This document shows positions 23,510-30,520 of a DNA stretch of 34,446 nucleotides, piece by piece (positions within the stretch are counted from its first letter, which is position 1; each line of letters opens with the position of its first letter). Made by a program: the position numbers and the translations under genes. Origin of the DNA: Clostridia bacterium (GTDB lineage: Bacteria > Bacillota_A > Clostridia > Oscillospirales > CAG-272); contig JAGBRZ010000246.1 of the NCBI GenBank assembly GCA_017632155.1, positions 1 to 34,446 of the forward strand, read 5' to 3'. The notes under the pieces are model-generated. The model ran no database searches, was not told the DNA's origin, and worked only from the letters and a program-made list of their open reading frames with translations.

Positions 23510-24526
23510 TTATTCTTCTTCGTTTGCCTCCGCAAACGCACGGACAAGCGCTTCGTGCGCCTCCGCATATGTCATTGAGTTCATAAAATCAAATCTCGCG
23601 CGTGTCGCACCGCGGATGCCGCGAAAATAGTGGGATACCACAACTTTTGCCTCGGCAAGTCCGCGCCGCTCACCCTTGTGAGCGATAGCCATATCAAGAT
23701 GGCGTTCGGCTATTGCTTGCACTTCCTCGTGCGAGGGATAGGTGAAATCTCTGCCTTCGAGCGCATCTGCGATCTGACCGAAAAGCCACGGGTTACCCAT
23801 CGCACCTCGCGCAAGAGCAAAACCGTCGCATCCGGTCTCCGCCTTCATTTTCATTGCCTGCTTTGCGGAAAAGAGGTCACCGTTGCCGATAACGGGTACG
23901 CGGACGGCACTCTTGACCTCGCCGATGATGGAAAGATCCACTCCGGGCGAATAGAACTGGTCGCGCGTTCTTCCGTGAACGCATATGGCAACCGCTCCCG
24001 CACTTTCTGCGGCAAGGGCGCATTCAACGGCATTTTTGCTCTCTTTATTCCAACCGGCGCGAATTTTGACCGTGACGGGAAGGGAAGAGGCTTTGACAAC
24101 AGCCTCGGTGATTCGGTGAATAAGCTCGGGATTCTTCATCAGCGCACTTCCGTCGCCGCTTTGAACTATCTTCTTAACGGGACATCCCATATTTATGTCA
24201 ATAGCATCGGGACGCGCGCCCGCAAATCCGCGGTATGAGCTGTTTGAGATCAGCCGTGCCGCCTCTGCCATAAATTCGGGCTCCGAACCGAAGATCTGAA
24301 CTGCTGTCGGTATTGCGCCATCTTCGATGTTGCAAAGCTGTGCGGTTCTGACGGGTGCGCTTGCGCGGGCATCCTGCTCATAGACTATCGCCTTTGCCGA
24401 CACCATTTCACTTACGGCGTATTCGCAACCGAACTCGCCCGAAATTCGACGCATAGTTTGATCGGTCACACCCGCCATCGGCGCAAGAAGAAGCCCATAA
24501 GGCAGGTTTGTGTTTCCTATTTTCAT
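23510..24526 (-). CDS. dusB: tRNA dihydrouridine synthase
   Basis: The enzyme reduces uridine in tRNA D-loops using FMN and NADPH. The 338-residue protein has the flavin-site start LAPMAGVTDQTMRR, the catalytic loop DINMGCPVKKIVQSGDGSALM with its Cys near residue 106, VKIRAGWNK and the FMN phosphate segment IGNGDLF, then GCDGFALARGAMGNPWLF. Length and order fit DusB. Its ATG overlaps the upstream gene's stop by four bases. The C-terminus ends directly at the palindrome array, whose first hairpin may serve as the terminator. Confidence 0.93.
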   Translation of the reverse strand: MKIGNTNLPYGLLLAPMAGVTDQTMRRISGEFGCEYAVSEMVSAKAIVYEQDARASAPVRTAQLCNIEDGAIPTAVQIFGSEPEFMAEAARLISNSSYRGFAGARPDAIDINMGCPVKKIVQSGDGSALMKNPELIHRITEAVVKASSLPVTVKIRAGWNKESKNAVECALAAESAGAVAICVHGRTRDQFYSPGVDLSIIGEVKSAVRVPVIGNGDLFSAKQAMKMKAETGCDGFALARGAMGNPWLFGQIADALEGRDFTYPSHEEVQAIAERHLDMAIAHKGERRGLAEAKVVVSHYFRGIRGATRARFDFMNSMTYAEAHEALVRAFAEANEEE

Positions 24527-25191
24527 TCCTTATCGTTGTAAGCAAGTGCCATTCGGCAGGCGATGGTGTGAATTGCCGCAGCGGTCTTTTCATCAATTCC
24601 AAGGCGTGTGTGAGGCTCGTCACCTTCGTTCACGCGAAGTGCGCGGCGGCGTTCTGTGATAGCGTAGAAGATCGAAGCCGCGGCGAGATATGAGCCCGTG
24701 GGAGTCACGTGGTTACCGTCCTCACGGTAAAGCTCGGGTGCGGGACGGCGGCGGAGTACGGTCTGCAAGACTTCTCCCGCGGGAGCGACTCTGCCCTTGG
24801 TATATTTTGCAAGCTCAACGTTTGCCTCGGTCAGAGCAGGCTGTTCCTCTTTCTTCTTACCCTTGTTTGACCAGACCATATAGAGAATAGGCGTAGCATT
24901 GGTCTGCGAGATCCATTCGTCATATATTTTCTTTCCGCTTTCAAGATAAGATTCGGGGTCGAAATTAGATGCCTTGCTCTGCAGAACGACGTAGTCATAG
25001 CCTCCGTAAAGGATGTTGAAGCGGGTCTGCTTCTGTTCATAGTGCCAATCAAGGCACTTGCCGCCCTGGGTGAGCATAGTAATCTCTGCCTCAATTCCCG
25101 CAGAGGCGAAAATATCCTTGGCGATCAAGGGCATATCATTGTAATATGTGTGGCTGTTGCCGATAAAGAGAATTTTGATCTTTGACATCAT
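24523..25191 (-). CDS. SGNH/GDSL-type hydrolase
   Basis: The 222-residue protein has block I as ILFIGNSHTYYND, with the nucleophile Ser13 in a GNSHT variant of GDS. The block II glycine is in TQGGKCLDWH and the catalytic block V is DGNHVTPTGSYLAA. It would hydrolyse an ester, perhaps an acyl or acetyl group on a sugar; the substrate is unknown. No signal peptide is seen. The start at 25191 follows AAAGGA by six bases. It is co-transcribed with dusB, an odd pairing that may only reflect shared transcription. Confidence 0.82.
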   Translation of the reverse strand: MMSKIKILFIGNSHTYYNDMPLIAKDIFASAGIEAEITMLTQGGKCLDWHYEQKQTRFNILYGGYDYVVLQSKASNFDPESYLESGKKIYDEWISQTNATPILYMVWSNKGKKKEEQPALTEANVELAKYTKGRVAPAGEVLQTVLRRRPAPELYREDGNHVTPTGSYLAAASIFYAITERRRALRVNEGDEPHTRLGIDEKTAAAIHTIACRMALAYNDKE

Positions 25192-25227
25192 TATATTTCC
25201 TTTGTTTGGTTTATTTGCAAGTTTGGT

Positions 25228-25248
25228 GCACTTAAAGCCCATAAGTGC
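25228..25248. promoter_or_regulatory. Small dyad just downstream of the SGNH-dusB promoter
   Basis: GCACTTA and TAAGTGC are perfect 7-bp arms separated by seven bases, placed at the expected transcription start. It could be an operator or a 5' stem; no regulator is identified. Confidence 0.5.
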
Positions 25249-25255
25249 TATTAAT

Positions 25256-25284
25256 ATAATACCACATTATAAGCTTTAAGTCAA
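25256..25284 (-). promoter_or_regulatory. Promoter of the SGNH-dusB operon
   Basis: Minus-strand TTGACT (25279-25284), a 17-base spacer and TATTAT (25256-25261). Confidence 0.75.
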
Positions 25285-25293
25285 GGGAAAGAA

Positions 25294-25321
25294 GAAAAAA
25301 TCCGCCCCCAAAAGGAGCGGA
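25294..25321 (-). terminator. Terminator of the zinc-ribbon membrane protein gene
   Basis: On the minus strand TCCGCTCC pairs with GGGGCGGA around a short T-rich loop and is followed by TTTTTTC. Confidence 0.75.
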
Positions 25322-25325
25322 AATG

Positions 25326-25898
25326 TTATTTTATCAAAGGATCATACGGCAGATCATTCTCGCAAAATGTGCAGGTCTTTGTGCCAAGGGTGTGAAGCGC
25401 ACCGCAGAGAGGGCAGATGACGCTTATAGGCTCGTATTTCTGCTCGGTATCATTGCGCGGGAAACGGCAGGTGTATTTCGCGCCCTTGATGTGGTAAACG
25501 CGGTCGCCATCGCGGTAGGGGATCTTTTTTGAAAGAGCGCCCGAAAGCATTTCCTCGTGCACGGTGGTTGTGCCGTCATCACATTCAACGGTCATTTCAA
25601 CGAATAACCTTGTTTCCATTCGTCGCTCAAAAGCGCTGATCTTATGGATCCTACATTCTGCCTTGTAATGTATGATCTTTCCCGAAAAGCTCTTGTCGGT
25701 AAAATAATCCCAAAGACCGAACAGATAAAACATAAATGCGGCGATGAAAATCACGCAAGCGGCTGATGCAGCCGGGGCAAAATGGGTATCGGTAAAGGCG
25801 TGGTAGCAGATAGCTATGGCGCAGATGATTAGGACAAGGATAACCCATACAGCAAGACGCCTCATGTGCGGTGTTTTAACTTTCTCTTCTACAGTCAT
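25326..25898 (-). CDS. Two-helix membrane protein with C-terminal zinc ribbon
   Basis: The 190-residue protein has two transmembrane helices at about 15-33 and 43-62. A soluble beta-rich domain follows (about 68-155), then a zinc ribbon of two CxxC knuckles, CPLC and CTFC, near residues 163 and 176. I recognise no named family. The ribbon suggests a small metal-stabilised tail facing the cytoplasm. It is monocistronic with its own terminator, and its start follows AAAGGA. Confidence 0.7.
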   Translation of the reverse strand: MTVEEKVKTPHMRRLAVWVILVLIICAIAICYHAFTDTHFAPAASAACVIFIAAFMFYLFGLWDYFTDKSFSGKIIHYKAECRIHKISAFERRMETRLFVEMTVECDDGTTTVHEEMLSGALSKKIPYRDGDRVYHIKGAKYTCRFPRNDTEQKYEPISVICPLCGALHTLGTKTCTFCENDLPYDPLIK

Positions 25899-26045
25899 AA
25901 ATATATATTCCTTTCACTTGATTGGATAATCATATTATACCACGTTTTGATTCGTGTGTCAATAGGAAATCGTCATATTTTATGAACATTTTGGCGGAAA
26001 TTTAAGATTTTTTGAATAATTCGCAAAAAAAGTTGAATTTATCTA

Positions 26046-26073
26046 TTGACATTTTCGAAAAAAATGGTATAAT
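26046..26073 (+). promoter_or_regulatory. Promoter of the third sigma gene
   Basis: TTGACA (26046-26051), a 16-base spacer and TATAAT (26068-26073), preceded by TGG as in an extended -10. This is the only signal I see in the 231 bases between 25899 and 26129, which are otherwise AT-rich. Confidence 0.85.
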
Positions 26074-26129
26074 GTGTATAAGCGGATTTATGCATATTGA
26101 TGAAGTGACATTTTTCCGCGGAGGTTTAC

Positions 26130-26726
26130 GTGACGCATTATTCCACTCCTGAAAAAGAGAAGAGCCTCATGTCCGCATCTCACACAGGCTTGCTGCTTCT
26201 TGCCAAGGAAGGGGATGGGGACGCTTTCGCGCGCCTTGCAGAGGAATATAAGCCTATGCTTGATGCCGCCGTAGCCTCATATAAATCAGATCTTTGCGAA
26301 CAGGACGTGGAGGAGCTTCATCAAGAGGCACTTCTTGCCTTTCACCGCGCCGTTCAGAGCTATGAGCTCCTTTACGGCAACGTAAGCTTCGGTCTTTATG
26401 CCAAGATCTGTGTTGGCAAGGCTCTCGTTTCCGCTTTGCGCCAGTTCAAGAAGAATGCAGGCGTGGTCGTTATTCCGCTTGACGAGCTTGAACCCTCGGA
26501 ATTCGTTTCGGGCGATCCGGCTGCTTCGGTGATCGAAAAGGAAAACGCTGCCGAGCTCCGTGCTTTTATAAGAGAGAATCTTTCAAAGTACGAAAATTCC
26601 GTTTGGTGGATGCATTATTCGGGAATGAGCATTGACGAGATAGCAGAAAGCCTCGACTCAACAAAAAAATCTGTCAGCAACGCGCTTTCTCGTATCAAGC
26701 GCAAATTGCGCACTTTATTATCATAA
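26130..26726 (+). CDS. Sigma-70 family RNA polymerase sigma factor
   Basis: The 198-residue sigma-like protein has an N-terminal region 2 (LLLLAKEGDGDAFARLAEEY...VEELHQEALLAFHRAVQSY) and a C-terminal helix-turn-helix (MSIDEIAESLDSTKKSVSNALSRIKRKL). The linker between them is short, similar to SigH-type factors. No anti-sigma gene follows, so control is probably transcriptional or at the protein level. The GTG start at 26130 sits after GGAGG. The next genes on this strand are a zinc-ribbon protein and the spore-coat cassette, but a terminator separates them and no functional link is shown. Confidence 0.83.
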   Translation: MTHYSTPEKEKSLMSASHTGLLLLAKEGDGDAFARLAEEYKPMLDAAVASYKSDLCEQDVEELHQEALLAFHRAVQSYELLYGNVSFGLYAKICVGKALVSALRQFKKNAGVVVIPLDELEPSEFVSGDPAASVIEKENAAELRAFIRENLSKYENSVWWMHYSGMSIDEIAESLDSTKKSVSNALSRIKRKLRTLLS

Positions 26727-26731
26727 AAAAT

Positions 26732-26749
26732 ACGGCAAATGCCGTTTTA
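26732..26749 (+). terminator. Short terminator after the third sigma gene
   Basis: ACGGCA, loop AA, TGCCGT, then TTTAT: a compact stem right after the stop codon. Confidence 0.65.
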
Positions 26750-26752
26750 TAT

Positions 26753-26823
26753 GCTCGAATAGCTTAAAAAGAGCGTTGTAATCACAAAGGTGGCGGTGTG
26801 AGTCCGCCGACGGGCATTATTAC
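26753..26823 (+). ncRNA. Structured leader upstream of the zinc-ribbon gene (unassigned)
   Basis: GCTC (26753-26756) can pair with GAGC (26771-26774). GTAAT (26778-26782) can pair with ATTAC (26819-26823), enclosing a GGCGG/CCGCC stem (26792-26808). The string GGTGTGAGTCC within it resembles part of the cobalamin-riboswitch core, but the rest of that fold is absent. It may be a small cis-acting RNA; I cannot assign a class. Confidence 0.35.
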
Positions 26824-26844
26824 ATATTTTTCACGAGGTAGAAC

Positions 26845-27177
26845 ATGTACGAAGAACTCAAGGTCGAAGGTACCGAAATCGAAGAAACCGCAGCAGTAGA
26901 ATACGCTGACGAAACTCTCGTTTGCGTTGAGTGCGGCAACGAGTTTGTATTCACCGCAGGTGAGCAGGCTTTCTATGCTGAAAAGGGTTACACCAACAAG
27001 CCCAAGAGATGCAAGACTTGCCGCGACGCTAAGAAGAACGCAAACCGTCCTGCAAGACAGTATTTCTATGCTACCTGCAGCGAGTGCGGTGCTGAGGCTA
27101 AGCTCACTTTTGAGCCCTCGAGCGACAAGCCCGTTTATTGCAGCGCTTGCTTCGAAAAGAGAAGAAGACCCCAGTAA
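26845..27177 (+). CDS. Double zinc-ribbon protein (probable zinc-ribbon domain family)
   Basis: The 110-residue protein has two zinc knuckle pairs. Residues about 27-60 are CVECGNEFVFTAGEQAFYAEKG...PKRCKTCR, the hallmark of the Firmicutes 'probable zinc-ribbon' family. Residues about 78-103 are CSECGAEAKLTFEPSSDKPVYCSAC. The function of the family is unknown; nucleic-acid or ribosome binding is usually supposed. Codon use is strongly biased, suggesting high expression. GAGGT precedes the ATG. It has its own structured leader and a strong terminator, so it is probably expressed alone. Confidence 0.85.
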   Translation: MYEELKVEGTEIEETAAVEYADETLVCVECGNEFVFTAGEQAFYAEKGYTNKPKRCKTCRDAKKNANRPARQYFYATCSECGAEAKLTFEPSSDKPVYCSACFEKRRRPQ

Positions 27178-27196
27178 TCAGGTCGATCTTTTCAAA

Positions 27197-27234
27197 CGCC
27201 ATATAGCCCCGACGGAAGCGCGGGGCTTATGGTG
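27197..27234 (+). terminator. Hairpin after the zinc-ribbon gene
   Basis: AGCCCCG and CGGGGCT, extended by CGCCATA/TATGGTG, form a long stem followed by TTTCTAAATT. Confidence 0.7.
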
Positions 27235-27252
27235 TTTCTAAATTGAATTTTT

Positions 27253-27276
27253 GCGGCGTAAGCCGCTTTTCTTTTT
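27253..27276 (+). terminator. Second terminator before the cotJ cassette
   Basis: GCGGC, loop GTAA, GCCGC, then TTTTCTTTTTC. With the preceding hairpin it insulates the spore-coat genes from upstream vegetative transcription. Confidence 0.82.
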
Positions 27277-27287
27277 CGACTTTTTGT

Positions 27288-27314
27288 GACATTTTTTCTC
27301 GCTTTGCATAAAAT
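27288..27314 (+). promoter_or_regulatory. Possible sporulation (SigE-type) promoter of cotJABC
   Basis: GCATAAAAT at 27306-27314 fits a SigE -10 (CATAnnAT). A CATTTTT block at 27290-27296 is a weak -35 with non-ideal spacing. No vegetative consensus is visible. In Bacillus the cotJ operon is SigE-dependent, which is the main support. Confidence 0.35.
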
Positions 27315-27347
27315 GCTATTGAGAACGCAAAGAAAGGAAGAATGACA

Positions 27348-27692
27348 ATGAATAAATACAATATTGGAGGCGCGGGCTTTGAAGTAAGCTGCGGATGCAG
27401 CAGGCATCAGCACAGAGATAGGAATTCCGCCGAATACTCCGAAAGATCAAGGATCGAAGGAAGCTACGGTGAAACATTAAACCGTCGCGCCTGCGACTGC
27501 GCGGAGGGTGGATGCGGAACGGGAATCGAGAGCCGATACGGTTTAAATGACCGTCCTATGGGAAGCGTATATGCACCGCTTCAGGATTTTGACTGCCTTT
27601 ATGATCACGAAAGGGCGCTTAAAAGAGGGACTCTGTTCTCAACCCTTGACTTACCCCTTGAGGTCGGCGGCGGAGGTAGATGCAATGGATAA
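27348..27692 (+). CDS. cotJA: Spore coat-associated protein CotJA with Cys-rich N-terminal extension
   Basis: The C-terminal 45 residues match CotJA: RPMGSVYAPLQDFDCLYDHERALKRGTLFSTLDLP. CotJA helps assemble CotJC in the inner spore coat. At 114 residues it is longer than typical CotJA (about 60-85). The extra N-terminal part is rich in Cys, His, Gly and Arg (GCGCSRHQH-like and CDCAEGGCG segments) and could cross-link the coat or bind metal. I start at 27348, nine bases after AAGGA; an ATG at 27342 is only three bases from that site. It overlaps cotJB by eight bases. Confidence 0.85.
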   Translation: MNKYNIGGAGFEVSCGCSRHQHRDRNSAEYSERSRIEGSYGETLNRRACDCAEGGCGTGIESRYGLNDRPMGSVYAPLQDFDCLYDHERALKRGTLFSTLDLPLEVGGGGRCNG

Positions 27693-27972
27693 ATATACTT
27701 TCCGGGCAAATCAAACCTGTCCTTGCGAAAAAAATAACGACTTGCTCACCGAACTGAGGCAGATCGATTTTGCTATCATCGAGGTAACTCTTTATCTCGA
27801 CGTTTATCCCGATTGCCATGAAGCAAAGGAATATATCAAGACATTGAGAGAAAAACGCGCGAAGATTGCGGCAGAGTACGAGTCAAAGCACGGTATGCTG
27901 ACTATGTACGGCGTCTGCGGCGAATCGAGCGATATGTGCGCACATTGGCCCTGGCACTACGAAGCAAACTGA
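27685..27972 (+). CDS. cotJB: Spore coat protein CotJB
   Basis: The 95-residue protein has the CotJB pattern LLTELRQIDFAIIEVTLYLDVYPDCHEAKEY followed by EYESKHGMLTMYG and a Trp-rich end (HWPWHY). It is a small partner of CotJC in the spore coat. The ATG at 27685 follows GGAGGT and overlaps the end of cotJA; upstream in-frame ATGs lie within cotJA. Cys residues near the N-terminus (CPCEK) and in YGVCG are additional to the usual family pattern. Confidence 0.9.
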   Translation: MDKYTFRANQTCPCEKNNDLLTELRQIDFAIIEVTLYLDVYPDCHEAKEYIKTLREKRAKIAAEYESKHGMLTMYGVCGESSDMCAHWPWHYEAN

Positions 27973-27984
27973 GGAGGCGAAGAT

Positions 27985-28593
27985 ATGTGGATCTATGAGA
28001 AGAAATTACAGTACCCCGTAAAGATCAAAAATCCCAATCCTAAGCTTGCCTCGGCTATCATATCGCAACTCGGCGGCCCTGATGGCGAGCTGGCGGCTTC
28101 TATGCGTTATCTCCACCAGCGTTACGGTATGCCGTATAACGAGGTCGTTGGAATTTTAACCGACGTAGGCACGGAAGAACTCGCCCATCTGGAAATGATC
28201 GCGGCGATAATTTATCAGCTCACGAGGAATATTTCCGTCGAAAATATCAAGGGCACACCCTTTGAGCCCTATTACGTCGATCATACGACGGGCCTTTATC
28301 CGATAGCGGCATCCGGCGTGCCTTTTGATATGAAATATGTCGGCGTCAAGGGCGATCCTCTCGCCGATCTTGCAGAATCGCAGGCGGCGGAGCAGAAGGC
28401 TCGCGTGACCTATGACAACCTCATTCGTCTTTCCGATGATCCCGACGTCACCGATCCTCTCCGCTTCCTCCGCGAGCGCGAGATCGTGCATTTCCAGAGA
28501 TTCGGCGACGCTATGCGTGTTGTTCAGGATAAGCTCGACGGCAAGAATTTCTACGCTTTCAACCCCGCGTTTGATAGGCAGAATAAAAAATAA
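27985..28593 (+). CDS. cotJC: Spore coat manganese-catalase-like protein CotJC
   Basis: The 202-residue protein belongs to the manganese catalase family. The di-metal ligand motifs are visible: GELAASMRYLHQRY near residue 35, TEELAHLEM near 65, and REREIVHFQRFGDAM near 165-178. It is a structural coat component that may detoxify peroxide in the forming spore. GAGGAGG lies eight bases before the ATG, 12 bases after cotJB. With CotJA and CotJB it forms the conserved three-gene cassette. Confidence 0.93.
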   Translation: MWIYEKKLQYPVKIKNPNPKLASAIISQLGGPDGELAASMRYLHQRYGMPYNEVVGILTDVGTEELAHLEMIAAIIYQLTRNISVENIKGTPFEPYYVDHTTGLYPIAASGVPFDMKYVGVKGDPLADLAESQAAEQKARVTYDNLIRLSDDPDVTDPLRFLREREIVHFQRFGDAMRVVQDKLDGKNFYAFNPAFDRQNKK

Positions 28594-28605
28594 TATCGTA
28601 AAAAA

Positions 28606-28631
28606 ACGGGAGCCCCGAACGGAGCTCCCGT
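28606..28631. terminator. Terminator between cotJC and the DUF4364 gene
   Basis: ACGGGAGC and GCTCCCGT form an 8-bp GC-rich stem. The T-tract (seven T) is on the minus strand, so it best terminates the DUF4364 gene, but it may also stop the cotJ transcript. Confidence 0.8.
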
Positions 28632-28638
28632 AACCTAT

Positions 28639-29190
28639 TTAATCAAAAAGGAAGTTGACATTGCCCGCCATCAGTGCGGTGAATCCGCGATAGATGACCT
28701 CGGGGCGGTCGTCGAAATTCGCCTTCATTCTGCGTGCACGGTCGAGGCTGTCAACGACAAGAGTTGCCTCGAAGATGACCTTTTTCTTTTCTGTCAGCGA
28801 GCAGTAAACCGAGCATTTACCCGTCTTGGGATCAACTCCCTCAATGCGGCATTCGGTTGTGATACCGCGCTTGGTGAAGTCGAGATAGCGCAAAGCCGCA
28901 GTCATTGCGGAGTCAAGAACGGAGGAAAGGACATCGGACTTGAACGCCTGTGCAACGATTCGTCCCTTGTCGCTGACTTGATAGTAAGTCAGTCCATCCT
29001 GCTCGAAGGATTCGATCAGCTCGCCGTCAACCATCTCGTTGAAGCTTTCGGCAAAGTCGAGGAACATGACATAATCTGTCTGCATAACTATGTCATTGAT
29101 AGTGCAGTATTCGAGGGGATAATTGATATTTTCAAGAAGGTAGAGCACAAAGATCTTTACTGTGCGCTTGCTTCCGATAGGTGATGACAT
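28639..29190 (-). CDS. DUF4364 family protein (winged-helix-like regulator)
   Basis: The 183-residue protein matches DUF4364 of Clostridia: KRTVKIFVLYLLENINYPLEYCTINDIVMQTDYVMFLDFAESFNEMVDGELIE..YYQVSDKGR has the shape of a winged helix. It is followed by a beta-rich C-terminal half. It is probably a DNA-binding regulator; no target is known. It is divergent from homoserine dehydrogenase, with about 130 bases between the two starts. AAGGAG precedes the ATG. Confidence 0.8.
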   Translation of the reverse strand: MSSPIGSKRTVKIFVLYLLENINYPLEYCTINDIVMQTDYVMFLDFAESFNEMVDGELIESFEQDGLTYYQVSDKGRIVAQAFKSDVLSSVLDSAMTAALRYLDFTKRGITTECRIEGVDPKTGKCSVYCSLTEKKKVIFEATLVVDSLDRARRMKANFDDRPEVIYRGFTALMAGNVNFLFD

Positions 29191-29288
29191 TTGGAAATCT
29201 CCTTAATAGTTGTTGCTTATATAAATATTATCATAAAAAAAGAACTTTTTCAATAGTTTTTATTGATTTTTTTTCAAAAATGTGATAT

Positions 29289-29294
29289 TATAAT
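29289..29294 (+). promoter_or_regulatory. Probable -10 element for hom
   Basis: TATAAT 35 bases before the hom start. The best -35 (TTGATT at 29263-29268) is 20 bases upstream, wider than usual, so the promoter may be weak or activator-dependent. Confidence 0.5.
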
Positions 29295-29323
29295 GGGTAA
29301 TAAACAAAAAGGAGCTGAAAATT

Positions 29324-30520
29324 ATGCTTAACATTGCACTTATGGGCTACGGCGTTATAGGAAGCGGCGTTGCCAAGGTTATTGAAGAAAACAAAAAGCT
29401 GATAGCATCCCGCCTCGGCGAGGAGGTTTATCTCAAATATATTCTCGAGATCCGCGATATGTCGAACACTCCCTACGCGGATCGCGTTGTCACCGATCTT
29501 AATGTAATTCTGAATGACCCCGAGGTTAAAGTCGTTGTTGAAGTTATGGGCGGAATCCATCCCGCATCCGACTTCACCCGCGCCGCTCTCGAGGCAGGCA
29601 AGAGCGTTGTTACAGCAAATAAGGCAGTTGTTGCCGATTGCGGCGACGAGCTTCTTGAGCTTGCAAGAGCGAAGGGCGTTCGCTACCTCTTTGAGGCAAG
29701 CGTAGGCGGCGGAATCCCGATCATCCGTCCTCTTATCAATGACCTCGCATCCAACGAGATCGAGGGCATCTGCGGCATTCTCAATGGAACCACCAACTAT
29801 ATTCTCACCCGTATGACAAACGAGGGCTGTACCTATGCCGAGGTCCTCAAGGACGCGCAGAAGCTCGGATATGCAGAGGCAAATCCCGCAGCTGACGTTG
29901 AAGGCACCGACGCGCTCCGCAAGACCGCTATCCTTGCTGCACTTTCCTACGGCAAGCTTATCCCAATGGATATGCTCAAGGCGCAGGGTATTACCGAGGT
30001 ATCTCTCAAGGATATCGAAGTTGCACAGTCCTTTGGTTGCTCCGTTAAGCTTATCGGTCGCGCGGGCAAACTCGAGGACGGACGCATCTACGCGACTGTT
30101 TCCCCCGAATTCGTCAAGGAATCTTGTCCTATGGCGCACGTAAACGACGTATTCAACAGCGTTCTTGTTCGCGGCAATATGCTCGGCGACGCTATGTTCT
30201 ACGGCAGAGGCGCAGGTCAGCTTCCCACCGCGGGCGCTGTCGTTGCTGATGTTATCGACGCGCTTGAAACCAAGTATGCCGCTCCCGCAAGACTCTTCTG
30301 GGAGAAGGCAGGCGAGTCAGACGTTGTTCCTGCGGATGAAGTTATCGGGGCAGTCGCAAAGGAATTCTGCCATATCTTCGACGATGGAGAAACGCTCAAA
30401 AAGGCTGTTGCCGGCAAGATCGACGTTTCGTTCATTGACGGAGTTGACGAAATGTTCGCAGTTCTTTGTTCCGAACCCGTGCTTGAAGGAAGCGTAAAGA
30501 CCTATGCCGTCCTCAGCTAA
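29324..30520 (+). CDS. hom: Homoserine dehydrogenase
   Basis: The enzyme reduces aspartate semialdehyde to homoserine on the path to threonine and methionine. The 398-residue protein has the nucleotide motif MGYGVIGSGV, ANKAVVAD near residue 100, NGTTNYILTRM near 155, and the conserved GYAEANPAADVEGTDALRKTAILA near 185-208. The usual C-terminal ACT domain is not recognisable; the last 75 residues are a different segment, so classical threonine feedback may be altered or absent. AAAGGAG precedes the ATG. The 3' end overlaps the glycosyltransferase gene by 17 bases. Other threonine genes are not in the window. Confidence 0.93.
   Translation: MLNIALMGYGVIGSGVAKVIEENKKLIASRLGEEVYLKYILEIRDMSNTPYADRVVTDLNVILNDPEVKVVVEVMGGIHPASDFTRAALEAGKSVVTANKAVVADCGDELLELARAKGVRYLFEASVGGGIPIIRPLINDLASNEIEGICGILNGTTNYILTRMTNEGCTYAEVLKDAQKLGYAEANPAADVEGTDALRKTAILAALSYGKLIPMDMLKAQGITEVSLKDIEVAQSFGCSVKLIGRAGKLEDGRIYATVSPEFVKESCPMAHVNDVFNSVLVRGNMLGDAMFYGRGAGQLPTAGAVVADVIDALETKYAAPARLFWEKAGESDVVPADEVIGAVAKEFCHIFDDGETLKKAVAGKIDVSFIDGVDEMFAVLCSEPVLEGSVKTYAVLS

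Noticed and set aside
26778..26823. Complete cobalamin riboswitch upstream of the zinc-ribbon gene
   Set aside because: Only one core-like string is present; the other conserved helices and the GCCACTG-like segments are missing, and the gene has no link to B12.
29288..30139. 283-residue minus-strand frame over hom
   Set aside because: It is antisense to homoserine dehydrogenase and has no family features or translation signals.
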